Source: Maribacter hydrothermalis (GTDB lineage: Bacteria > Bacteroidota > Bacteroidia > Flavobacteriales > Flavobacteriaceae). From it: a DNA stretch of 64,000 nt. Shown in pieces: positions 8,719 to 17,342 of this stretch. The stretch spans positions 1,550,001 through 1,614,000 of the forward strand of contig NZ_CP018760.1 of assembly GCF_001913155.1 (NCBI RefSeq), written 5' to 3'. The number at the start of each line of letters is the position of its first letter. Position 1 is the first letter of the stretch. The notes below the pieces were generated by a model. It had not been told where the DNA came from. It saw only the letters and a list, made by a program, of their open reading frames with translations, and searched no databases. Made by a program: the position numbers and the translations under genes.

Positions 8719-9726
8719 ATGGTATTAGTTACAGGAGGCACAGGTTTGGTGGGATCGCATTTATTATTGCAATTAACCCAGAATAACATCAGTGTTCGTG
8801 CACTTTATAGAAGTGCCGAAAAATTAGAAATTGTTAAAAAAATCTTTGGATACTATACTAATGATGTAACTTCTTTATTCAATAAAATTGATTGGATTTT
8901 AGGGGATATCTTAGATATACCTTCTTTAGAAACTGCTTTTGAAAATATATCCCAAGTATACCATTGTGCTGCATTTATATCATTTGATCCTTCAGATTTT
9001 AAAACTTTAGAGCGTATAAATAGAGAAGGCACCGCGAACATTGTAAATTTATGTATAGCTACAGCCGTTAAAAAACTATGCCATGTAAGTACTATTGGTA
9101 CTATAGGAAGAACAACAACCAGCGAAGTTTCTACAGAAGAAACGGAATGGAGCAGGCAACATACCAACCCGTACGCCATTACAAAGTACTTAGCTGAAAT
9201 GGAAGTTTGGCGTGGTGCACAAGAACAGTTACAGATTGTTATTGTTAACCCAGGAGTTATTTTAGGTCCTGGTTTTTGGGAAAGTGGTAGTGGTACATTT
9301 TTTAAAACTGCTTCCAAAGGATATTCGTATTATCCCCCAGGGGGCTCAGGGTTTATAGCCGTGGGTGATGTCATTAAAATAATGATTGAATTAATGAATA
9401 CGGATATTAAATCTGAACGTTTTATCCTTGTTGCAGATAACCTTACCTATAAAGAGATACTAAGTGAAATTTCCATTGCTCTGGGTAAAAAATCGCCATA
9501 CTTACCATTAAAAATATGGCAACTTCATATTGGCAAATTAGCCGACCATATTAGAAAAATGATAACCGGAAAAACAAGAACAATTACAAATAGCACCATC
9601 CACGGCTTAAAACACCCAACTACATTCGATAACGCTAAAGTGAAAAACGCTTTGAAGTTTAAGTTTAAATCAATTGAAGATGAGGTAAATTTTTCTGCCA
9701 AAATATTTATTGAGGAACACTCTTAG
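8719..9726 (+). CDS. NAD-dependent epimerase/dehydratase (extended SDR) family protein
   Basis: The 335-residue protein opens with the Rossmann dinucleotide motif TGGTGLVGSHL (residues 5-15), has a second-strand Asp (GDILD), the CAAFISFD segment after beta-4, the catalytic Ser-Thr region HVSTIGTIG and the active-site YxxxK as YAITK (about residue 152). Then come the NPGVILGPG and PGG motifs common to extended SDRs acting on nucleotide sugars or other small carbonyl substrates. The substrate is not identifiable. The start is fixed by the Rossmann motif at the extreme N-terminus. It converges on the DUF4296 lipoprotein gene with a 20-bp overlap, so no separate terminator exists between them. 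Confidence 0.85.
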   Translation: MVLVTGGTGLVGSHLLLQLTQNNISVRALYRSAEKLEIVKKIFGYYTNDVTSLFNKIDWILGDILDIPSLETAFENISQVYHCAAFISFDPSDFKTLERINREGTANIVNLCIATAVKKLCHVSTIGTIGRTTTSEVSTEETEWSRQHTNPYAITKYLAEMEVWRGAQEQLQIVIVNPGVILGPGFWESGSGTFFKTASKGYSYYPPGGSGFIAVGDVIKIMIELMNTDIKSERFILVADNLTYKEILSEISIALGKKSPYLPLKIWQLHIGKLADHIRKMITGKTRTITNSTIHGLKHPTTFDNAKVKNALKFKFKSIEDEVNFSAKIFIEEHS

Positions 9727-10144
9727 TCTTATCGGCCGTTTTCTCAATTTGTTTTAAATCTTTCTTTGCGTCTTTTTTTACGAGATTTAGACTATCATTT
9801 ATCTTTTTATCAGCTTCTAGCTTTAAACGTTGCTTTTCTAAACGAGCTTCAACATCTTTATACATTGTTTCATATAACAATGGTTTTGAAGCATAATAGC
9901 GATCACTATCTACATATTGAGCACTATCTATCTTAAATTTTTCGAATAAAAACTCAGTCGGTTCAATACCATTATCTTTTAACTGTCCTATATTAGTCCC
10001 TTTAGCCGCATTTATTATCGCCATTTCTTTAATAATCAACACCATTTTATCCTGTGGTATTAAATTATCCGGCTTTTCTATCAATTCTTCAGCACATGAA
10101 AAAAATAATAAAGTTGATAACGATAAAACTACTATATGTTTCAT
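9707..10144 (-). CDS. DUF4296 lipoprotein
   Basis: The protein has 145 residues. The lipoprotein signal ends in lipobox FFSC (Cys about 17) followed by Ala-Glu-Glu. The DUF4296 domain (about 25-110) has the characteristic pattern of a helix with IPQDKMVLIIKEMAI, then FEKFKIDSAQY and RYYASKPLLYE. The C-terminal 35 residues are a Lys/Asp-rich tail. The ATG overlaps the stop of the dihydroorotase gene (ATGA, 10141-10144), indicating translational coupling in the run mannosyltransferase - dihydroorotase - DUF4296 typical of flavobacterial genomes. Function unknown; envelope location is inferred. Confidence 0.85.
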   Translation of the reverse strand: MKHIVVLSLSTLLFFSCAEELIEKPDNLIPQDKMVLIIKEMAIINAAKGTNIGQLKDNGIEPTEFLFEKFKIDSAQYVDSDRYYASKPLLYETMYKDVEARLEKQRLKLEADKKINDSLNLVKKDAKKDLKQIEKTADKTKSVPQ

Positions 10145-11478
10145 GGCCTATTAAAGGTTAATCTTTTAGCATTTCTGGATTCTGAAAACTCACCATTTGT
10201 ATACCCCAAGTGCCCATTAATAATAGTGTGTACCACTTTTGAAGAAAAGGTAAAATCTTCGAACGGTGACCATTTGCATTTGTAGGCAATATTCTCTTTA
10301 GTCACGTTCCATGAACTATTTAAATCTACAACCACTAAATCAGCATAATACCCTTCTCGAATATAGCCTCGTTTTTCTATTTGAAATAAGATTGCTGGAT
10401 TATGACACATTTTCTGTACCACTTTCTCGAGTTTTATGGTACCATCTTTTACCTTTTCTAACATTGCCGGTAGTGCATGTTGTACTAATGGCCCGCCAGA
10501 TGGTGCTTTTGTATATACATTATCTTTTTCTTCTAACAAATGTGGGGCATGATCAGTTGCAATAACATCAATTCTGTCATCTAATAGAGCATCCCATAAT
10601 TGCTCACGGTCTTTTGCTGTTTTTACTGCAGGATTCCATTTAATTAATGTTCCTTTTTCTGCATAATCAGCATCAGAAAACCAAAGATGATGAATACAAA
10701 CCTCTGCCGTTATTTTCTTTTGCTCTAACGGAATATCATTTCTAAATAAATTAGTCTCTTTCCCTGTAGATACGTGAAACACATGAAGTCTAGCGCCCGT
10801 TTTTTTCGCTAAAGCAATGGCTCTAGATGATGATAAGTAACATGCTTCTTCACTTCTAATAATAGGATGGTATTTAAGTGGAATATCATCTCCAAACTCC
10901 GCTTTATATTTAGCCAAATTCTCCCGGATAGTTGTCTCGTCCTCACAATGTGCGGATATTACCATTTCAGTATTCCTAAAAATACTTTCAATCACCTTTT
11001 CATCATCAACCAGCATGTTTCCTGTTGAAGATCCCAAGAATAATTTTATTCCAGAACAGGCATTCTTATCTAACTTTTTTAATTCTTCTAGGTTATCATT
11101 TGTACCACCGAACAAGAAAGAATAATTAGCATAAGCTGAATTTGCCGCCATTGCAAACTTTTCTTCAAGCTTCTCTATTGTGGTTGTCTGCGGAGTAGTA
11201 TTTGGTTGTTCCATAAAAGTGGTAATACCACCTGCAAGTGCTGCCCTGCTTTCTGTTGCAATAGTACCTTTATGTGTTAAACCAGGCTCTCTAAAGTGCA
11301 CTTGATCATCAATAACCCCTGGTAAAACATGCATGCCCTTAACATCAATTACTTTTGCATCTACATCAGTAATATCTTTCGCTATTTTAACTATCAGCTC
11401 ATCAATAATAAGAATATCACTTTCCTGTATTACCCCTTCATTAACGATAATACCGTTCTTCAATAAAATTTTACCCAT
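10141..11478 (-). CDS. pyrC: Dihydroorotase (class I), with Gln in place of the first metal-binding His
   Basis: The 445 residues fit class I dihydroorotase of the amidohydrolase superfamily, which interconverts carbamoyl-aspartate and dihydroorotate in pyrimidine synthesis. Visible are DDQVHFREPGLTHKG (about residues 57-71), the carbamylated-Lys context GIKLFLGSSTG, metal His in ISAHCEDE and HVFHVSTG, and the catalytic Asp in VIATDHAPH. In the usual DxHxH motif the first His is Gln here (DDQVH), which I believe is common in Bacteroidota orthologues but still changes a metal ligand. The start lies 2 nt after the mannosyltransferase stop, and the stop overlaps the DUF4296 start. A catalytically weak or regulatory paralogue is the alternative. 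Confidence 0.85.
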   Translation of the reverse strand: MGKILLKNGIIVNEGVIQESDILIIDELIVKIAKDITDVDAKVIDVKGMHVLPGVIDDQVHFREPGLTHKGTIATESRAALAGGITTFMEQPNTTPQTTTIEKLEEKFAMAANSAYANYSFLFGGTNDNLEELKKLDKNACSGIKLFLGSSTGNMLVDDEKVIESIFRNTEMVISAHCEDETTIRENLAKYKAEFGDDIPLKYHPIIRSEEACYLSSSRAIALAKKTGARLHVFHVSTGKETNLFRNDIPLEQKKITAEVCIHHLWFSDADYAEKGTLIKWNPAVKTAKDREQLWDALLDDRIDVIATDHAPHLLEEKDNVYTKAPSGGPLVQHALPAMLEKVKDGTIKLEKVVQKMCHNPAILFQIEKRGYIREGYYADLVVVDLNSSWNVTKENIAYKCKWSPFEDFTFSSKVVHTIINGHLGYTNGEFSESRNAKRLTFNRP

Positions 11479-11480
11479 AC

Positions 11481-12209
11481 TTAAAATTTATTTCTTAAAA
11501 ATAGACTTCTCATTTTCATTACAAAAACTCCCCAAATTGCTTCACTAATAATCGAAGAGCTCATTTTTGACTTACCCAAAACTCGGTCTCTAAAAATAAT
11601 AGAAACTTCTTCTATTTTAAAGTCTTTTAAATAGGCTCTAAATTTCATTTCTATTTGAAATGCATAACCTACAAAACGCACTGAATCTAAATCGATAGCT
11701 TCCAAGACTTCTCTTTTATAACATACAAAACCTGCTGTTGGGTCATGTACACGCATGCCCGTTATGAGTTTAACATAAAATGATGCGCCATAAGACAACA
11801 AAACCCTGTAGAGCGGCCAATTGACTACATTAACTCCATTCTTATATCTTGAACCTACCGCTAAATCGGCACCATTAATACAAGCTTTTTGCAAACGAAG
11901 CAAATCTGATGGTGTATGCGAAAAATCAGCATCCATTTCAAAAATATAATCATAGGACCTATTTATTGCCCATTTAAATCCATGAATATAAGCTGTACCT
12001 AACCCAGACTTCTCTGTTCTGGTTTCCAAAAAAAGTTTTTCTTTAAATTCCTCTTGAAGTCTTTGTACACAATCACCAGTTTTATCGGGAGAATTGTCAT
12101 CTACAATAAGAACATGAAATTCTTTTTGCAAATCGAATACCGCCCTTATTATGGCTTCAACATTCTCTATTTCGTTATAGGTAGGTATAATTACAATACT
12201 ACTCGCCAT
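11481..12209 (-). CDS. Polyprenol-phosphate mannosyltransferase (GT2 family)
   Basis: This 242-residue GT-A glycosyltransferase has the N-terminal VIIPTYNEIENV motif, VDDNSPDKTGD (nucleotide-sugar binding), and the DxD-type metal site MDADFSHTP (about 92-100). It also has the dolichol-phosphate-mannose-synthase signature TGMRVHDPTAGFVCYKREVL. It lacks a C-terminal membrane domain, like the single-domain bacterial enzymes. It likely transfers mannose (or a related sugar) from GDP-sugar to a polyprenyl phosphate at the inner face of the membrane, supplying lipid-linked sugar to integral-membrane enzymes such as the divergent GT39 protein at 12344. First gene of the three-gene minus-strand run. 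Confidence 0.9.
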   Translation of the reverse strand: MASSIVIIPTYNEIENVEAIIRAVFDLQKEFHVLIVDDNSPDKTGDCVQRLQEEFKEKLFLETRTEKSGLGTAYIHGFKWAINRSYDYIFEMDADFSHTPSDLLRLQKACINGADLAVGSRYKNGVNVVNWPLYRVLLSYGASFYVKLITGMRVHDPTAGFVCYKREVLEAIDLDSVRFVGYAFQIEMKFRAYLKDFKIEEVSIIFRDRVLGKSKMSSSIISEAIWGVFVMKMRSLFLRNKF

Positions 12210-12307
12210 ATATTTTCAAAGGTGTTTCAACAAAAATAAGGTTTTAATAGTCGTCTTGTAACAGGCCACAATACCTTTATGAAATTTTTAAAATAGGTAG
12301 CTATCCT

Positions 12308-12323
12308 TAAATTTGTAATTTTG
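12308..12323 (+). promoter_or_regulatory. Two adjacent -7-like elements before the GT39 gene
   Basis: TAAATTTG (12308-12315) and TAATTTTG (12316-12323) both match TAnnTTTG and lie 20-36 nt before the ATG at 12344. Only one need be used. Confidence 0.45.
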
Positions 12324-12343
12324 CCGCCAAGCACCTTATATAA

Positions 12344-14017
12344 ATGTTATCTAAAATACCTAAGCAGTTCTATTTTTTTCTAACTGCTATTTTTATTCTT
12401 AACGTAATTCAATCGAGTTTTACTCAACTCATTTTTGATGAGGCCTATTATTGGTATTACAGCCAAAATATGGCTTGGGGTTATTTTGACCACCCACCAA
12501 TGGTTGCATTTCTAGTAAAAATTAGCAGCTTTTTTTTTAATGGCGAACTTGGTGTTCGGTTTATGAGTTGTGTACTCTCTACCATCAATATTGTATTGCT
12601 ATGGTTAATGATCGATAACCCTAAAAAGAACGATTATATTAAACATTTCTTTGTGCTCATTTTTTCAATGACACTCTTAAACGCCTATGGCTTTTTTACC
12701 TTACCGGATACTCCTTTACTATTTTTTACTAGTTGCTTTTTATTAACCTATAAGTACTTTATTAAAAACCAAACCTTAGCATTATCTGTGCTTTTAGGCA
12801 TATTTATGGCCGCCTTAATGTATAGTAAATACCATGCGGTACTAGTCATTTTCTTTGTTCTACTATCTAACTTAAAATTAATACGTAATAAATATGCATG
12901 GCTTTCGGTTGTCGTAGCTTTAATTTGTTATGCTCCCCATTTTTATTGGCTTTTTGAAAACGACCTAGTCTCCATTAAATACCATTTGTACGAAAGGCCT
13001 AATGGCGCTTATAGCTTTGAAAAATATACACTTGGTTTTTTTGTGAATTTAGTTGCTGTTTTTGGCTTAACATTTCCTTTTATTTACAAGGCACTTTTTA
13101 AAACAAAAAGTAATAACTTATTTAACAAAGCACTTATATACTTAACATACGGTGTAATACTATTCTTTTTCGTTTCTAGTTTTAATAGAAGAGTACAAAC
13201 ACAATGGATTATTATTATTTGTATTCCTTTAGTAGTTATTGCTTTTAACTACATGCTGCATAATAAACAAGCATTAACTTGGATTTTTAGATTAGGAATC
13301 ATCAATACTGTTATTATCCTCTATTTAAGAGTAGGTCTTGCTTACCAACCACTGTTATTTACTTTTTATTACGAAACCCATGGTAATAAAGAATGGGCCA
13401 CGGCCATTAAAGATGAGGTGGGTAACAGACCAGTTGTATTTGAAAATTCGTATAGAAATGCGCCAATGTATTCTTTCTATACCAATGGCACACCTACATT
13501 TTCTCTTAACAACTTCATGTACCGTAAAAATCAGTATTCGATAGATAATTCTGAAGAAAAAATACGTAACAAGGACGTTGCATATGTATCAAAATACAGT
13601 AAAGACAATACCTTTACCTATACTCGAGAAGATGGTGGAATTTATAAAGGGAAATATATACCTAATTTTCAATCGTATCGCAAACTAGAATGTATTTTAA
13701 AAGATAATGCGCTTCTTTTAAATTCTGATGAAAATATTGAGTTAAAAATTTATAACCCCTATAAAGAAACAATTGATTTAACCAAATTGAAATTTGCAGT
13801 TACGTACATGGATGACTACAAAATTCCAAAAGAAACTTTAGCTTTTGTACCTGAACCTACAGATCCCAAAACTACAGCATTAACACAAAAAGATACTACC
13901 CATTTTAATTTTAAACTTCCTAAAACAAATAAGGAAAACATTGGGTATTTTAGAGTCGTCATTTCAGAGAACAATCTCTTATATGGTTTAAACGGAAAAC
14001 CTATTCCAATAAAATAA
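12344..14017 (+). CDS. Integral-membrane glycosyltransferase family 39 (PMT/ArnT-like)
   Basis: The 557-residue polytopic membrane protein has about ten hydrophobic helices in the first ~340 residues. The acidic motif IFDEAYYWYYSQ after the first helix (about 30-41) is the catalytic-loop signature of GT39 enzymes that use polyprenyl-phosphate sugars, followed by GYFDHPPM. After the membrane part comes a soluble domain of about 200 residues with beta-strands (about 345-557). The likely role is transfer of a sugar from polyprenyl-P-sugar to lipid or protein on the periplasmic side. The divergent polyprenol-phosphate mannosyltransferase gene could supply the donor. The stop overlaps the start of the next gene by one base (TAATG). 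Confidence 0.85.
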   Translation: MLSKIPKQFYFFLTAIFILNVIQSSFTQLIFDEAYYWYYSQNMAWGYFDHPPMVAFLVKISSFFFNGELGVRFMSCVLSTINIVLLWLMIDNPKKNDYIKHFFVLIFSMTLLNAYGFFTLPDTPLLFFTSCFLLTYKYFIKNQTLALSVLLGIFMAALMYSKYHAVLVIFFVLLSNLKLIRNKYAWLSVVVALICYAPHFYWLFENDLVSIKYHLYERPNGAYSFEKYTLGFFVNLVAVFGLTFPFIYKALFKTKSNNLFNKALIYLTYGVILFFFVSSFNRRVQTQWIIIICIPLVVIAFNYMLHNKQALTWIFRLGIINTVIILYLRVGLAYQPLLFTFYYETHGNKEWATAIKDEVGNRPVVFENSYRNAPMYSFYTNGTPTFSLNNFMYRKNQYSIDNSEEKIRNKDVAYVSKYSKDNTFTYTREDGGIYKGKYIPNFQSYRKLECILKDNALLLNSDENIELKIYNPYKETIDLTKLKFAVTYMDDYKIPKETLAFVPEPTDPKTTALTQKDTTHFNFKLPKTNKENIGYFRVVISENNLLYGLNGKPIPIK

Positions 14018-14670
14018 TGGAACCTATTGCAAGAACTTTTGCTCAAAACGATTGGATTACTATTTCTTTAATGGTTAGTCTACTATTTCCATTAACAGCT
14101 AAAAGCTTTTATTATTCTCGCTTTTTTAGCTTTATTATTCTTCCCTTTAACAATAAGTATATTACCATATACACAAAGAAAGAAAAGTTGTTTAATTGGT
14201 TTCATATCTTATTAAGCGCCTTCCAAATTATAAATACTACATTATTTATTTATTTTATTTGGCATGTTTACATGCCTCAAACCCTTGTTAAAAATCCGTT
14301 TATTTTTCCATTACTTCTCGCGGGAGTTTTCTTATTCTTGACCATTAAAACTATAGCGCAGCTGTTCAACGGTTTTATTTTTAATTCTTACAAAACATTC
14401 AACGAGCTGATTTTTAAGAAATTAACTTACCTTAATTATTCTGGTATTGTTTTATTTATTGCCAATGTTATTTTAACCTACGTTGCAATAGACTCAAAAA
14501 TCGTTATGGCTATAGCAATAATTGGCTTCTTAATCATAAATATAATTGGCTGGGTCACAGTACTCAGGAATTACCAAAATTTTATTAGCTCCTATTTTTT
14601 CTATTTTATTTTGTACCTTTGCACACTCGAAATTGCACCCTTAATTATTTTGGGAAGCTTTCTAAAATAG
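14017..14670 (+). CDS. DUF4271 integral membrane protein
   Basis: The 217-residue protein has about six to seven hydrophobic helices. The N-terminus MEPIARTFAQNDWIT and the following segment with SKSFYYSRF/FSF-like residues match the DUF4271 family, which in Bacteroidota is regularly found next to hemD. The start overlaps the GT39 stop by one base. The 3' end carries a TACCTTTG promoter for hemD (14614-14621). Function unknown. Confidence 0.85.
   Translation: MEPIARTFAQNDWITISLMVSLLFPLTAKSFYYSRFFSFIILPFNNKYITIYTKKEKLFNWFHILLSAFQIINTTLFIYFIWHVYMPQTLVKNPFIFPLLLAGVFLFLTIKTIAQLFNGFIFNSYKTFNELIFKKLTYLNYSGIVLFIANVILTYVAIDSKIVMAIAIIGFLIINIIGWVTVLRNYQNFISSYFFYFILYLCTLEIAPLIILGSFLK
14614..14621 (+). 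promoter_or_regulatory. -7 promoter element of hemD inside the DUF4271 coding region
   Basis: TACCTTTG followed by GCACAC is an exact match, 57 nt before the ATG at 14679. Confidence 0.5.
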
Positions 14671-14678
14671 CGCAACGT

Positions 14679-15422
14679 ATGAAAGTAAAAACGATTTTGG
14701 TTTCACAACCGGAGCCGAAAATGGAAAATTCTCCCTATGCCAAACTTATTGACAAAGAAAAAGTTAAGGTAGATTTTAGGCCATTTATACATGTAGAAGG
14801 TGTTGACGCCAAAAGTGTACGTCAGCAAAAAATAGATTTAAATGATTTTACGGCCATTGTTTTAACTAGTAGAAACGCAGTAGATCACTTCTTTAGAATT
14901 GCAGAAGAAATGCGATTTAAAGTACCCGATTCTATGAAGTATTTCTGCCAATCAGAAGCTGTTGCATACTATCTCCAGAAATATGTGGTCTACAGAAAGC
15001 GTAAGATCTATGTAGGAAAACGACTGTTTACTGATTTGGTACCGTTAATTAAAAAATATAAGGACGAAAAATTCTTGTTGCCATCCTCTGATGTACTTAA
15101 ATTAGATGTTCCAGAAACGTTAGACTCCCTAAGCATTAATTGGAAAAGGGCCGTTTTTTACAAGACCGTTATAAGTGATCTTTCTGATTTAAGAAATGTA
15201 TATTACGACATTTTAGTGTTTTTTAGTCCATCGGGCATTGAATCTTTATTACAAAATTTTCCTGATTTTGAGCAAAAAGAAACTAGAATTGCTGTATTCG
15301 GCAACTCTACCGTAGATGCAGCAACTGGTGCGGGTTTAAGAATAGATATTAAAGCTCCTACTCCAGAAACACCATCAATGACCATGGCGTTACAAAAGTA
15401 TATTACCAGTGTTAATAAATAA
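14679..15422 (+). CDS. hemD: Uroporphyrinogen-III synthase
   Basis: The 247 residues from the ATG at 14679 start MKVKTILVSQPEP. An in-frame ATG at 14619 would place 20 unlikely residues inside the DUF4271 gene and overlap the promoter, so it is rejected. The two-domain HemD fold is suggested by TILVSQPEP at the N-terminus, AIVLTSRNAVDHFF (about residues 62-75), the second-domain FFSPSGIESLL (about 182-192), and FGNSTVDAATGAGL near the C-terminus. The enzyme cyclises hydroxymethylbilane to uroporphyrinogen III with D-ring inversion. The sequence family is very divergent, so recognition rests partly on the DUF4271-hemD neighbourhood. Confidence 0.85.
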   Translation: MKVKTILVSQPEPKMENSPYAKLIDKEKVKVDFRPFIHVEGVDAKSVRQQKIDLNDFTAIVLTSRNAVDHFFRIAEEMRFKVPDSMKYFCQSEAVAYYLQKYVVYRKRKIYVGKRLFTDLVPLIKKYKDEKFLLPSSDVLKLDVPETLDSLSINWKRAVFYKTVISDLSDLRNVYYDILVFFSPSGIESLLQNFPDFEQKETRIAVFGNSTVDAATGAGLRIDIKAPTPETPSMTMALQKYITSVNK

Positions 15423-15441
15423 CACTCAAAAACATAAATAA

Positions 15442-15468
15442 AAAAAGCCTTGCAATACAAGGCTTTTT
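15442..15468. terminator. Bidirectional terminator between hemD and pckA
   Basis: An 11-bp perfect stem (AAAAAGCCTTG / CAAGGCTTTTT) with a 5-nt loop; A- and T-runs flank both sides, so it can serve both convergent genes. Confidence 0.85.
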
Positions 15469-15474
15469 AATGCT

Positions 15475-17079
15475 TTAGAATGCGTATCGCTGCGGGCCGC
15501 CTCTTCTTATTTCTTCACTGGCATACCCTTCAAATTTTTTAAAGTTTTCCCTAAAAGCATTTGTCAGTTTAAATGCTGTTGTATAATATTTTTCATCATT
15601 ATTCCATGTAGAACGAGGACTTAATACAGACGTAGGTACACCTGGACACTCTCTAGGCTGCGCAACTCCAAAAACAGAATGGATATGGTACTTATCATAT
15701 GAATATAAACCTAAATCACCATTTAGCGCTGCAGTTATCATTGCTCTAGTATATTTCAATTTCATTCGTGTTCCAATTCCATAAGGACCCCCTGTCCAAC
15801 CTGTATTTACCAGCCAAACAGCTACCCCAGATTCCTTCATTTTTTTACTAAGCATTTCTGCATACTTTGTGGGGTGTAGCGGCATAAATGGAGCACCAAA
15901 ACAAGCCGAAAATGACGGTACTGGCTCAACAACACCCGCTTCCGTACCTGCGACTTTAGCCGTATAACCAGATATGAAATGGTATGCAGCCTGACTAGGC
16001 GTAAGCTTTGAAATTGGAGGCAACACGCCAAAAGCATCGGCAGTTAAAAAGAAAATATTCTTCACATTCTTACCAATAGAGGGTTGTTGTATATTATCAA
16101 TATGGTATATAGGGTAACTAACTCTTGTATTTTGTGTTATTGAAGTATCCGCAAAATCTACATTACCTTGACTGTCTAAAACTACATTCTCGAGAATAGC
16201 ACCCGGTTTTATAGCCCCATAAATTTCTGGCTCTTGTTCTTCTGATAAATTAATAACTTTTGCATAACAGCCGCCTTCAAAATTAAATACAGTGTTTCTA
16301 CTGGTCCACCCATGCTCATCATCGCCTATTAATTTTCTATTTGGGTCGGTTGACAGAGTTGTTTTTCCTGTTCCTGATAATCCAAAAAAGATTGCTGTAT
16401 CTCCTTCTTCCCCAACATTGGCAGAACAGTGCATTGGCAATGTTTCCTTATATACCGGTAATATGAAGTTTAAAGCGGAGAAAATACCCTTTTTAATTTC
16501 ACCAGTATACCCAGTACCTCCAATAAGCGCAATTTTATCAGTAAAGTTTAATATTGCAAAATTATGCTGTCTTGTGCCATCTAATTCCGCGTTGGCCATA
16601 AAGCCAGGAGCGTTGATTACCGTCCACTCGGGAGTAAAATCTTCTAACTCTTCTTCCGTTGGACGCAAAAACATATTATACGCAAACATGTTAGACCAAG
16701 GGTATTCATTTATTACCCTTATATTTAATTTGTAGTCTTTGTCAGCACATGCATAACTATCTCTTACAAAAAGCTCTTTTTCATTTAAATAGGCAATAAC
16801 CTTATTATATAATGAATCAAATTTTTCTTTTTCAAAGGGAATATTTACGTTTCCCCACCAAACCTTATCTTTTGTGATATCGTCTTTTACAATAAAACGA
16901 TCTAATGGCGACCTACCTGTAAACTCACCAGTATTGACAGCTAGAGTACCATTGCTAGTTTCAACTCCCATATCCATTTCTAATGAAACTTTTTGTAGTT
17001 GTTCTGGATCTAATTGATAATGAAAATTAGCGTGTGTAATTCCATTTGGTTTTAGAGAAATTGTTTTCGCGTTTGTCAT
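15475..17079 (-). CDS. pckA: Phosphoenolpyruvate carboxykinase (ATP)
   Basis: The 534 residues match ATP-dependent PEPCK in length and motifs. The substrate loop TGRSPLDRF is near residue 52. The kinase-1a P-loop is GLSGTGKTTLS (about 233-243), followed by the metal-binding GDDEHGW and the C-terminal adenine-binding WLVNTGWTGG. The metal-binding Lys-His pair (LPMHCSANVG) is also present. The enzyme decarboxylates and phosphorylates oxaloacetate to PEP for gluconeogenesis. The gene shares a bidirectional terminator with hemD and has its own promoter region of about 260 bp. Confidence 0.97.
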   Translation of the reverse strand: MTNAKTISLKPNGITHANFHYQLDPEQLQKVSLEMDMGVETSNGTLAVNTGEFTGRSPLDRFIVKDDITKDKVWWGNVNIPFEKEKFDSLYNKVIAYLNEKELFVRDSYACADKDYKLNIRVINEYPWSNMFAYNMFLRPTEEELEDFTPEWTVINAPGFMANAELDGTRQHNFAILNFTDKIALIGGTGYTGEIKKGIFSALNFILPVYKETLPMHCSANVGEEGDTAIFFGLSGTGKTTLSTDPNRKLIGDDEHGWTSRNTVFNFEGGCYAKVINLSEEQEPEIYGAIKPGAILENVVLDSQGNVDFADTSITQNTRVSYPIYHIDNIQQPSIGKNVKNIFFLTADAFGVLPPISKLTPSQAAYHFISGYTAKVAGTEAGVVEPVPSFSACFGAPFMPLHPTKYAEMLSKKMKESGVAVWLVNTGWTGGPYGIGTRMKLKYTRAMITAALNGDLGLYSYDKYHIHSVFGVAQPRECPGVPTSVLSPRSTWNNDEKYYTTAFKLTNAFRENFKKFEGYASEEIRRGGPQRYAF

Positions 17080-17112
17080 TGAGCCTTATATACTTTAGAA
17101 AATTTGTTCATA

Positions 17113-17120
17113 CAAAACTA
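17113..17120 (-). promoter_or_regulatory. -7 promoter element of pckA (TAGTTTTG on the minus strand)
   Basis: Exact TAnnTTTG match 34-41 nt before the pckA ATG; no convincing -33 TTG. The rest of the 263-bp intergenic region up to 17342 shows no other signal I recognise. Confidence 0.45.
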
Positions 17121-17342
17121 AAAAAATTAAAGCTGAACCATTGATATTCAGAGCTTAATTAACTCCATTTCTCGTCGAAATACGAATTCGATTAAAGAAA
17201 CACTATAAACAGATAATATTCTTAGGCAGTTTATTCCTTTTAATACATATTATATATCATAACCCTAATAAAATTACATTATTGTAATTTTAGCTTTGAT
17301 ATTTTAAGAAATAAATAAAAATAGAGTAGTTTTTTTAACGCC

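Noticed and set aside
8853..9317. 154-residue antisense open frame within the epimerase gene
   Set aside because: No signal peptide, motif or promoter; the epimerase frame has the Rossmann and YxxxK motifs.
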